From Halicephalobus mephisto (taxonomy: Eukaryota > Nematoda > Chromadorea > Rhabditida > Panagrolaimidae), in NCBI GenBank assembly GCA_009193035.1, contig SWDT01000245.1, forward strand, positions 29,435 to 93,434: 64,000 bases of DNA, written 5' to 3'. Positions 24,584 through 34,464 of this stretch are shown here, piece after piece. The stretch's first letter is position 1, and the number at the start of each line of letters is the position of its first letter. Position numbers and translations under genes: made by a program. The notes beneath the pieces are model-generated. The model ran no database searches, had not been told where the DNA came from, and was given only the letters and a program-made list of their open reading frames with translations.

Positions 24584-24606
24584 TTTCGAAATTTCTAAAC
24601 TTGAAA

Positions 24607-24782
24607 TACAGTAAAACTTAGATATAAGACACTTCTTTGGACCGGGAAAAGCGTATGTTATAAAAAAGGATATATCATATCCGGGGTCAATTTGAAGGCA
24701 GACTAACCAAACTCACTCAAACCGTATGCTATAACCAGGGATATGTTATAGCAGGGGTATCTTATATCCAAGTTCTACTGTA
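24607..24782. mobile_element. Related MITE (copy B), 24 bp downstream of copy A
   Basis: Left end TACAGTAAAACTTAGATATA, right end TATATCCAAGTTCTACTGTA. The interior has extra copies of the CGTATGTTATAA / GATATGTTATAG hairpin modules seen once in copy A, so B looks like an internally expanded form of the same element. Confidence 0.7.
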
Positions 24783-25256
24783 TTTATTTTCATTTTGCCA
24801 AAGTTAATTTTTTTCTAGGATTATAATGAGAAAATTGATGGGACAAATTGTCCATTTTTCAATTTGTCTGGGCAAATTACAACTTTACAAAAAATAAAGT
24901 TTTCAGAAATTTAGGTAAACCAAAAAAAAAAAAATAAAAACAGAATTAATTTTGTCAGATTTATTTTTTTTTATAAAATTCATTCTTTGTGAGAATTTGA
25001 AAATCCTAAAAAATCAATTTTATAAAAAAATAAAAATTTACAAAAAATTATCTTGAAGTGAATTTTTAGAATTTTTTAGAATTTATATAAAATAAAAAAG
25101 AGCAAGGACAGTGCGAGTCGATTTCGCTATGAGTTCCCGAAATTATTTTTTTCGACTTTCGCTCGTTATATTTATGAATTCAAAAATATCATTATTTTAA
25201 AGATTAAAAAATAAAAATTTTTACAAATTTTTTTGAAGGTTTCGGAATTTAATAAA

Positions 25257-27163
25257 ACAAAAAGTTGATTTTGGAGAAAATTACTATATTTGCAAATTTT
25301 TTTATTTCCTTACGCAGGAATTCAAAAATGATAATATCAGAAGAATTAAAAATTAAATTTTGCACAAGTTTAGAATTTTAAAAATAAAAAGTTGATTTTA
25401 GTAAAAATTATCAGATTTGTCATTTTTCATCTTCATAACGTTCTCTCACTTTGTCTAGAAAGTCAAAATTGTATTATTACAGAAATAAAAAGTTTTGTAA
25501 AATTATTGGAAACGATTTCCTAGAAAATTCCAAAATTTAGGTAAAAGGTGAAAAAGAAAGTGAGAGTCGATTTTCAAGTGATTGCCAGATTCGCTATTTT
25601 TCTACTTTTGTGAATCTCTCTTTCCGTGGGAATTCTAAAATTTAAAACAAAACTTTTCATAAAGCATTCTTAGAAAATTCCAAAATTTAGGTAAAAACTA
25701 AAAGCACAAATAGGTTTTGCCAGAATTATCATTTTTCATTTTCTCGTTTTTTGCGAGAATTTAGAAATTTCAGAAATTACATATTAATTTTTAAAAATCA
25801 CAGTGATTGTATGTTGTGAAATTTTGAAATACATCCAGTTTTGAAGTTGTCTCAACAAGAATTTCCAGAACTTGTTAGAAATTCAAACAAGCTACAATTT
25901 TGGTTTTGCGTGAGAATTGTCCTGTAATCCTATACGATTTCGTAATCAATATTTTACAAATATCTGACTACATAAATTTCGGAAATTCCTATGTCGAACT
26001 GCATCAAATGTAGAACCCTCTGGCAATTCCCAGAATTTCATAAACACCGTAATTACCACTACAGTATCCTTTCGAAAATAAATGTAAAAATTAAAAAATT
26101 TTTCTTTAATAAATTAAAAAATTTTTAAAAATAATTTTGAAAATTTATTTTATCCCAAAAATTCAATGTTTTATAAATTTAAAATTAATTTTTTTGACCT
26201 CAGAACGAATAAATTTTGCAACTTTTATTGCTTGGTCTATTTTCGTTCCACATATTTTTGAAAAATGCCCCAGGCATCAATTATGGTAATAAAAAATAGT
26301 CGAATTTTTCGGAGCAACAAGCAAGGAGGCAATCGAGCAAGATTGGCTTGTTTCTGACAGGGTTATGGACAACCGGAATAAAATAATTCGTCCAAAATTG
26401 CAACGGAATCGGTCCTGACGAAGCTGGAAGAAAAAATATTTTAAGCTAGTTCAGTTCCATGACCGACCAGATGGATTCTAGGACGGCAAGACCAGATTTT
26501 TCGTATTTTTGAATATTTCTAAATCCAAAATAACCACAGTAATCAAGTACAAAATTGAGATTAATCAAATATGGTAGACGTCAAAAAGGTGGGTTTTTTA
26601 ATTATTAAAATTTAAAAAATTAATATGTAATTTCTGAAATTTCTAAATTCTCGCAAAAAACGAGAAAATGAAAAAATGATAATTCTGGCAAAACCTATTT
26701 GTGCTTTTAGTTTTCACCTAAATTTTAGAATTTTCTAAGAATATTTTATAAAAAGTTTTGTTTTAAATTTTAGAATTCCCGCGAAAAGAGAGATTCACAA
26801 AAGTAGAAAAATGGCGAATCTGGCAATCACTTGAAAATCGACTCTCACTTTCTTTTTCACCTTTTACCTAAATTTTGGAATTTTCTAGGAAATCGTTTCC
26901 AGTAATTTTACAAAACTTCTTATTTCTGGAATAATACAATTTTGACTTTCTAGACAAAGTGAGAGAACGTTATGAAGATGAAAAATGACAAATCTGGTAA
27001 TTTTTACTAAAATCAACTTTTTATTTTTAAAATTCTAAACTTGTGCAAAATTTAATTTTTAATTCTTCTAATATTATCATTTTTGAATTCTCGCGCAAAG
27101 AGAGAGAGAATTGTAAAAATCGAAAAGCGGTAAATCTGGTAATTTTGAATAAAATCAATGTTA
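25257..27163. repeat. Long imperfect inverted repeat (about 540-bp arms, 0.8-kb spacer)
   Basis: Arm 1 (about 25257-25797) and arm 2 (about 26608-27163) are reverse complements over almost their whole length. Shared landmarks: GAAAAAGAAAGTGAGAGTCG (25565) against CGACTCTCACTTTCTTTTTC (26837), TTTTGCCAGAATTATCATTT near 25720 against its complement near 26680, and CGTTCTCTCACTTTGTCTAG near 25440 against its complement near 26950. The arms are built of the dispersed AATCTGGCAA repeat. The spacer has no clear frame except a possible first exon at 26572. Fold-back transposon or inverted segmental duplication are both possible. Confidence 0.7.
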
Positions 27164-28770
27164 TTTTTTTATTTTTTAAATCCTAGAAATTCACGTTAGG
27201 ACACCTTCACAATCACGTCTACTTTTAGTTTTTGCAGTAGTATGACTTTAATATTAAATTAGATAAATATTTCGAAACAAAGAAATGTCACAGAACGCGA
27301 GAAGGCTCTCAGCACGAAAATCCCTGAGACGCCGGGACCCAATTGCGCACCAAATTGTGGCAAATGACGTCATTCAGAAGGTACAAAGAAGAACGACGAG
27401 GCTGAATTATAGAAAGTTGTCGTTAATTAATTTTTTATTGTTGATCGTCCCAATAAAGCGAAGACTAAGTCGTACAGGACTTTTCAAATAAAAAAACACG
27501 TCATATTTTTTATAAAATATTCACAATTATGTTTTTTTCGAAATCCAATCAGACGTTGAATTCAGAAAACTTCCATATTTTGAAAATCGAATAATACGTT
27601 ATCTCATGACAAAAGTTTAACGAAAAAAATTAGTGAGCATCTGGGAGTGCCGGGATATCAAAAAAGCCAGATTTATCTCTCTTCATCAAATCCAAAAAAT
27701 CCATCTTTTGAAAAAAAATTTTAAATTTACGACTTTAAAAAATTATGTTCTTTAAAAAATTAAATCCGAAATTATAAAAAACTTTTTTAAATTTATTTTT
27801 TTTAAATTAAATTTTTAGATTTTTAATTTTAATAAACTCCAAAAAATCATTTTTTTAAATTTTAAATTTTAAATTCTAATGAAATCCATTTTTTCAATTT
27901 TTTAATAAGTTTTATTTTATAATTAAAAAATTTTCAAAAATCAATTTTCTTTAAAAAAATTATTTTTTTTTAATTTTAAAGTTTAAAAAAATTCAAAAAT
28001 TTAATTTTTTAAATAATTTTTTTATTTTAAAATTCAAAAACCAATTTTAATTTTTTTTAATTTTAAAATTCAAAAATCAATTTTAATTTTTTTAAATTTT
28101 TTAAATAATTTTTTATTTTTAAATTTAACAAAAATTGAAAAATCAACTTTTTTAAAAAGATTAATTTTTTCCAAATTTGCAATTTTAGCAAATCTTTTTT
28201 GTGTATTTTCTGGCAATAAACATTTCAATTGGTTTTAATTTTATTCCATTTCCGATGAAAAAAAAAATGAAATTAGTCTTCGTTTTTTTGTTTTACTAGT
28301 TTTGACGAATTTGTCAAAAATATTTTTCAAGTAGGAAAACTGGCCATTTCCTCTTCCATCAAGGCAGTTTGAATTGATTTTGGGAGAAAATAAAAGAAAA
28401 AGCCAGGACGATTAGGACAGGGCTTAAAGACGAAAGTAAACGCTCCAAAAACCAGCCTTCTTGGAAGCAACAATTACTAAATTTCGATTTTTAAAAAATA
28501 TAAAATTTTTAAAGATTTTGTAAAATTTTTATCAAACTTTATTATCATCAAAAATTTATTTAAAAAAAGTAAAAATTTTTTAAAAAAAGTAAAAATTTAT
28601 AAAAAAAATTAAAGTTTTTTAAAAAAATAAAAAATTTATTAAAAAAAAGTAAAAATTTATAAAAAAAAATTAAAGTTTTTTTAAAAAAATAAAAAATTTA
28701 TTTTAAAAATTCCAAATTTAAAAAAATAAGAATGTTATTAGTTTCTAAAATTAGAGAATCTTTATCAGGG
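26572..28770 (+). other. Alternative first exons of the K2P gene
   Basis: Three ATG exons, each ending in a GT donor at phase 0, could join the TM1 exon at 28830: 26572-26589 (MVDVKK, donor GTGGGT), 27285-27380 (32 residues, Arg-rich, donor GTACAA) and 28732-28770 (MLLVSKIRESLSG, donor GTAAGT). The middle one has the most coding-like composition; the last has the best donor. All would change only the cytosolic N-terminus. The middle exon also stays open to a stop at 27489, so a separate small basic protein is a minor possibility. Confidence 0.4.
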
Positions 28771-31700
28771 GTAAGTTTTTTAATAAAGAAAAATTTAATT
28801 GGATTTTGGTTGTGAATATCGGTTTTCAGGCATCGCCTTTTCTTATTCATATTTTTATGGTGGTTTCTGTCACGGCTTATACCCTCTTCGGAGCAATCGT
28901 GATGAGATACATCGAAAACAACGAAATTGACAAGTAAGATTATTTTATATAAAAAGATTAAAAATTCAATTTAAGAAATTTCAAAAAATAAAAGAAATTT
29001 AAATTTTAGAATTTAAAAAATAAAAAAGTTATTTTTTTAAATCTTTAAAAAATTTAGGATTTAGAAATTAAATAATTTTAAAGAATTTAGGAAATTAAAT
29101 AATTTTAAAATTTTGAAATTTAGAATTTAAAGATTTTAATTATTTCAAATTTTAAAGAATTTAGAAATTAAGAATTTGAAGAATTTTAAATTTTGAAAAT
29201 TTAGAAATTAAGAATTTAAAGAATTTAATTATTTTAAATTTCGAAAATTTAGAAATTTTAAATTTGAAGAATTTTAAATTTTGAAAGTTTAGAAATTTTA
29301 AATTTAGAGATTTTAATTATTTTAAATTTTAAAGAATCAACATTGCCAACGGTTATGTAAACCCACCATCAACTACTGTAGAACAGTCAACAAAACAGAG
29401 GACTTCCAGACAAGTTCCGAAAAACGAGATGGAAGACCGAGTTGTTTTAAACGGGAACGAATTGAATTTGTTAGCTCCAGAGGTAATACTTTTTTGAGTA
29501 CCATTAATTATTTCTTTTCCAGCTCCACAATTGTGTTGCGGAATCAATTGATACCCTGATGAAACTCACGGATTGTGATGATCGGGATATTGATTATTTC
29601 GTCATCACCCCTATTGACGAATGTTACCGTAATGCAAAAATCGTCCTAAACAAAAGTGTTGATTCAAGTTCGAAATTCTTAGGTAAAATTTTGAAATTCT
29701 GAAAAACCTAAAAAAGTTTTAAAATTAAAAGAAATTAAAAATTTTGAAGAATATTTTTTTCAACGGGATACTGTAGTGATGATTATGATTTTTTAAGGAA
29801 GTTTTTAATAGTTTTATGTATGAAAATTAATTTTATAATCTCATGAATCCTTATCTAGAAGGCTCTAGATTTATCAAAAAAGAAAATAACTTCAGAAATC
29901 GAAATTTTACATTGTAGATTTTGGAAATTTCTTAAAATTCGCGAAAATATCATTTTGTAAAAAATTCAAATATAATTTTTGCAACATGTTTGATTAGGAA
30001 ATAGCTGTCATGAAAAATAGAAATTTCGAGCTACTTTGGTTTCTAAAAAATTTGAGAAATCTCCATCCAGATTATTTCGTAAAAAATTCATATATGATTT
30101 TTACAATATACTTAATTATGAAATAACTACCATATAAAATCAAAAATCTTTGGTTACTGTATTTTTTAAAAACTTTCGAGAAACCTCCATCCAGATTATT
30201 TCGTAAAAAATTCATATATGATTTTTACAATATACTTAATTACGAAATAATTACCATATAAAATCAAAAATCTTTGATTACTGTAGTTTTTAAAAAATTT
30301 GAGAAACCTCCATCCAAACTATTTCGTAAAAAATTCATATATAATTTTTATAATATACTTAATTACGAAATAACTACCATATAAAATCAAAAATCTTAGG
30401 TTACTGTAGTTTCTAAAAACTTAAGCTTTCGTTTTGAAACTATTTGCTTAAAATATTTATTTTTGATTTTTTTAACAATTTGATTGATTATGAAACAGCT
30501 ACCCTAAAAAGTAGAAATTTTAGGCTAGTTTATTTTTGAAAAATTCTCGAGAAAATTTTATAAAATTTTTATTTTTGAAATAATTTGATAATTTTTAAGC
30601 CGATCGGAAATCCGTCGGAAAAGGAAAACAATTTGATGAAGATCAATGGTCTTTTGCGAATGCTGTGGTTTTTTCATATACTGTAATCACGACGATCGGT
30701 TACGGTCACGTAGCTCCAGTGACGTTCAAAGGAAGATTATTTTGCATTTTCTACGGATTAATCGGGATTCCTCTGACTTTGCTTACGATAGCGGACATCG
30801 GGATGTTTTTGTCCAGAATCGTGAAGCGGATTGTCTTCAGAATCCAGGAATTCCAAAAATGGGTTTTGGAAAATTTGTTTAAAAAATTCAAAAATGAAGA
30901 AACAGATTCTTTGAAAAACGAAATCGAAGAAAGAAGGAAAAATCTGCCGGAAGAGCTTCAGTCGATGACGGAGGAGGAGTCGGATACTGTAGAAGACCAA
31001 AATTCAGGCGAAAGATCGACGGCAGAATCCGTAACTCTTTTTGTGATTTTTGTTTTATATTTGTTTTCTGGAGCTTACGTGATTAGTCTGTACGAGCCAG
31101 ACATGGGAATGTTCAAGGCCTTCTACTTCATCTTCGTCAGCTGCACTACAGTAGGCCTGGGCGATCTCGTGCCCCGGAGTTACAAGTACCTATTCGTCAC
31201 TTTCATCTACATCACGATCGGATTGGCCTTGACGACGATGGCTGTCGAAATCGCAGCGGATTATTTGAAAAAATTACATTATTTCGGAAGAAAAATGGAA
31301 AAAGTCGCTCAAGTAGAAGTCTGGTTCGGCGGGAAAAAAATGAAACTTCAGCAGCTGATCAAGCATCTGGGAGACCAGCTAAACGTCCCTAAAGAAGAAT
31401 TACAGAACCTAAACATCGACAACTTCGTCGATTCCGCCATCAAAGTCCAAGAAGGCGAAATCAAAACTCTCAGGGTAAAATTATTCTTATTTAAAAAATT
31501 CTTTATTAATTAAGAAGTTATTTTTTTTAATTTTAAAAATTATTTTATCAATTAAGAATTTTTTTTTAAAATTAAGTAATTATTATTTTACTAACTAAAA
31601 AATAATTTTAGAAACCGAAAGTCGTTATGAGACCAGATGGACGTCCACTGTCTTATCGAGATCTCAGAAAATCCGGAGAACCCAGTATTTTTTTTGCAGA

Positions 31701-32304
31701 TGAACGTTCGAGTGTTGCTACTGGTATGGTTTTTAAAATAGAACTTAAAAAATAATTGTTATAAATTTAATAACTAAAAAACAATTTATATTTTTTAAGA
31801 TTTTTGAATTAGCGCGCAGAGAGAGAGAATTGTAGAAATAGAAAAAGTGGTAAATCTGGCAAGTCATTTCTGAAACCAACTCGCTCCTCTTTCAACTTGC
31901 ACTCGCTCTTTTTTCCACTCGCACTCGTCTTTTTTACACTCGCACTTGCCTTTCTTTCACTCGCGCTCGTTCTCCTTTCAACTCGCACTCGCTCTTTTTC
32001 CCACTCGCGCTTGTTCTTCTTTTTTACCTAAATTTTAGGATTCTCTGTTAAATTCTGCAGATTCGCGTTGGGGAAATTCCCTAAAACTTTGAAATTTTAT
32101 AGAATTATAAAAGATCATCTAAAGTCGAAATTACCTCGCAGGGTACTGTAGTTTCTAAGTCAGAATATTTTTATAAAATCCTTTCAGGACGAATTTCTTT
32201 GATTTTACAGTAATGTGATTTTTGCAGGTGGATCCGAGAAACCCCCTCTGGCAGAAGACACGGCAAGAACAGTTTCGTCTGATCCCAGAGCCTTGATTAT
32301 TTGA
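27285..32304 (+). CDS. twk: Two-pore-domain potassium channel (TWK/K2P)
   Basis: Exons 28830-28933, 29335-29482, 29523-29682, 30600-31474, 31612-31723 and 32228-32304 are in phase and encode TM1 to the C-terminus. The preferred first exon is 27285-27380, a basic cytosolic N-terminus starting MSQNARRLSARKS, giving 523 residues; see the separate entry for alternatives. K2P features: TM1 (ASPFLIHIFMVVSVTAY), a long extracellular cap loop, first filter TIGYGH, TM2, a highly charged cytoplasmic loop, TM3, second filter TVGLGD, TM4 and a cytosolic tail with VVMRPDGRPLSY. Two pore filters of GYG/GLG type are diagnostic. The acceptor of exon 29335 (TTAAAG) is weak but the only one in phase. Channels of this kind carry background K+ current; which worm TWK this is cannot be decided. 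Introns carry two dispersed repeat families. AATAAA lies at 32586-32591. Confidence 0.93.
27500..28720. other. Intron-like A/T sequence before the K2P TM1 exon
   Basis: Between the putative first exon and TM1. Mostly low-complexity A/T. Short mixed-composition islands at 27620-27690 and 28330-28470 show no usable frame with splice sites. Confidence 0.35.
29950..30450. repeat. ~120-bp tandem repeat in K2P intron
   Basis: At least three copies of a unit with GAAACCTCCATCCAGATTAT, TTCATATATGATTTTTACAA and CGAAATAATTACCATATAAA at about 30060, 30183 and 30305. An inverted copy of the same unit lies in an intron of the NALCN gene (about 835-1020). Confidence 0.65.
31812..32110 (+). repeat. Dispersed AATCTGGCAA repeat (intron copy in the K2P gene)
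   Basis: Starts near GCGCGCAGAGAGAGAGAATT, continues with AAAAAGTGGTAAATCTGGCA, a run of CTCGCACTCG-type pyrimidine/CG motifs, and ends near TTACCTAAATTTTAGGATTC and GATTCGCGTTGGGG. Copies occur at 32897-32995 (+), 38274-38415 (+) and 42921-43110 (-), and the arms of the inverted repeat at 25.3-27.2 kb are built from it. Confidence 0.65.
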
Positions 32305-32591
32305 AGACCTCCAGGATATCCATTTAATCCATCGAAATTTTTTTCACAAAAATTTATAAAAATTTTGAAAATACTGTACTCGGTAAAACTCGAAAATTTT
32401 GTATCCAATCCCCTGAGGGCTTTGGAGAAGTTACTGTAAAAAAATTAAAAATGTTGAACAAATGTGTTTTTGACATGGAGCATCCAGCTATCCGTGGATT
32501 CTTGTTTTCGACCTTGTGGTTATCGAAGCACAGGATATCAGATAACCGTATATCTTTCGCTCTAATTTATAATCGTGCCATGAATAATAAA

Positions 32592-33965
32592 AAAAATTAG
32601 TTGCAGTTTGCCTTTTTCCATCTTTATCTAAATTTTAGAATCCCCTGTAAAATTTTACAAGTTCTCGTTAGGGAAATACTGTGAAAATTTTTATTTTTCG
32701 GGATTCTTGAATTTTCTCACACGAAAATAGATTTATAAAAAGTCGTAAACGTGGCAAATTATTTCGAAATTGATTTTCGTCTGCCATTCCTCTTTTTTAT
32801 CTAAATTTTGAATTTTTTATAAACTTGTACGAATTAATGTCGGAAGAATTTTACTTTAAAGTTTTATAAAATTGATTTTTTGAAGTTTTTCAACTTCCGT
32901 ACGATGGAGAAGAGATTTATAAAAATTGAAAAAGTGGTAAATCTGGCAAATGTTATCGAAATCGGCTTGCGTTATCCTTACTTGTGCTCTTATTTCTTTT
33001 ACAGTAATTCCAAAAATTTACAAAAAATTAAAAATTTGTGTCAAGACAACTTTTTTAAAATAATATTTTTCAAAAAATTATTTTTTAAACTTGTTATAAA
33101 AATTAAATGATCTCTGTTTTAAAAAATAATGGACGAATTAAAATTTGAAAGATCGAATTTTCACAGAATTTGAGGATTTAGTGGAGGTAGATTATCCGTC
33201 TCATCGACAGGTCCTCCGGTATGTAGTATCCGATTAGATCCAAACGGAAAAGTGAATTTTGACCGAAATTTTACTGTCCAATTTTGTCGCTGTACTTTTG
33301 AATTGTCAAAACCAGATCTGTCAGATAAACTTAAAAATTGAATTCAATTGTTCGAAAAAATTAAAATTTTTATATAATTGTTGATTGACCGTAAAAGTTC
33401 AAAAATTTTTCCGAACTTGGTTTTTGAGCCGTGATATTAAATCTAGGAAATTTTAGGATTTAAATCTTATTTAAAATGGTTTTAGAGGTCATAGTAACAT
33501 TGTTGTTGGATTAAGGTCAGATTTTCGTAATAATTGGATAAAAAGGAAGGTAGCAAACTTGGTCGAAATTATTTCTGAATTTATTTTTGATTTTTCTGAA
33601 AATTACTAAACCTTCAAAATTGATGAATTAACTATAATTAAAATTTTGTTAATTTTTTGGAAATTTTCTGACATTGTAGAATTTTTTGAACTTCGTAGAA
33701 GATTCTGGAAATTTCTCTAATTCTATAAAATTCCTGAAAATTTTTTAACTTTTGTGGAAAATTTTAAGTTTCAGATAGAAACTTCTGAAATTTAGCTCTA
33801 GGTTATTAAATTTTTATAATTTTATAGAAAATTTCGGAGTCTTAGAATCTTATGAAAATTTTGAAATCTTCAGAATTCAGTGAAATATTTCTGAAATTTT
33901 AAAATTATTTTGAAAATTCATGTTGAGACAATTTTTGCACAATACATTCTTAATTTGTATAATAT
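32592..33965. other. Intergenic region between K2P and MLT-10-like genes
   Basis: Contains another copy of the dispersed repeat (32897-32995) and otherwise A/T-rich sequence. A possible exon-like stretch, 33169-33220 (TTTCACAG acceptor, EFEDLVEVDYPSHRQVLR, GTATGT donor), has no partner exon that I could find. Confidence 0.35.
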
Positions 33966-34201
33966 TGTTGGGACAGAACCTAGATTAGAAAGGATCTGAA
34001 ACAAGATTCTGGATTAGAAAGGATCTGAAACAAGAACCTGGATTAGAAAGGACTTAAGAACCTGGATATCAGGAAATATGAGGTACTGTAGGATGTGAGT
34101 GAGATTTTCGGTTGTCTTGTGTGGGAGTAATAATATAATTATTGCCTGTGGCTTGTGCTCGAGTAAAGTTTATTAATGAATTTCCGGTTTTCATTCCAGC
34201 A
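33966..34201 (+). mobile_element. Candidate solo LTR (TGTTGGG...CA)
   Basis: A 236-bp stretch beginning TGTTGGGACAG and ending CCAGCA, flanked by AATAT on the left and GATAT on the right (4 of 5 bases matching). It contains three copies of a ~30-bp unit (GGATTAGAAAGGATCTGAAA). The TG...CA termini and near target duplication suggest a solo LTR, but there is no internal coding region. Confidence 0.35.
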
Positions 34202-34209
34202 GATATTTA

Positions 34210-34410
34210 ACCATGTCAATTTTGCAGTTTTGTCGAAAAAATTCCCTGGTCATCGTAGTCAAAATTTGAACAGTTAATCGACGACCCAAACAGGTATCCA
34301 TTTCTGTCCTGACCTTTTTCCCAGTCGAATCTGTAAATCCGGTTCCGCCAAGCAGCCTTGGATAAAAACCTCCGAAATTTTAATTCATTATTATTTTTTT
34401 ATTTTCAGAT
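34210..34410 (-). other. Orphan minus-strand open frame
   Basis: The minus strand is open for about 57 codons ending at a TGA near 34228, with a sequence of ordinary protein character (NRIYRFDWEKGQDRNGYLFG, then NCSNFDYDDQGIF) but no ATG and stop codons directly upstream. It could be a terminal exon whose partners are lost, or a gene fragment. I do not recognise it. Confidence 0.25.
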
Positions 34411-34464
34411 GACGAAATTGGAAAAATTTTTACTTGAACGGTAGCAGATTTATTAAATAAAAAA
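34409..34464 (+). promoter_or_regulatory. 5' leader with an 11-codon upstream ORF
   Basis: After the acceptor TTTTCAG the putative leader begins at once with ATGACGAAATTGG, an upstream ORF of 11 codons (MTKLEKFLLER) ending in TAG at about 34444, before the main ATG at 34465. If the spliced leader joins at this acceptor, the uORF would be in every transcript and could lower translation. Confidence 0.4.

Noticed and set aside
33169..33220. Exon-like segment EFEDLVEVDYPSHRQVLR with splice sites
   Set aside because: No in-phase partner up- or downstream; left as a note in the intergenic entry.
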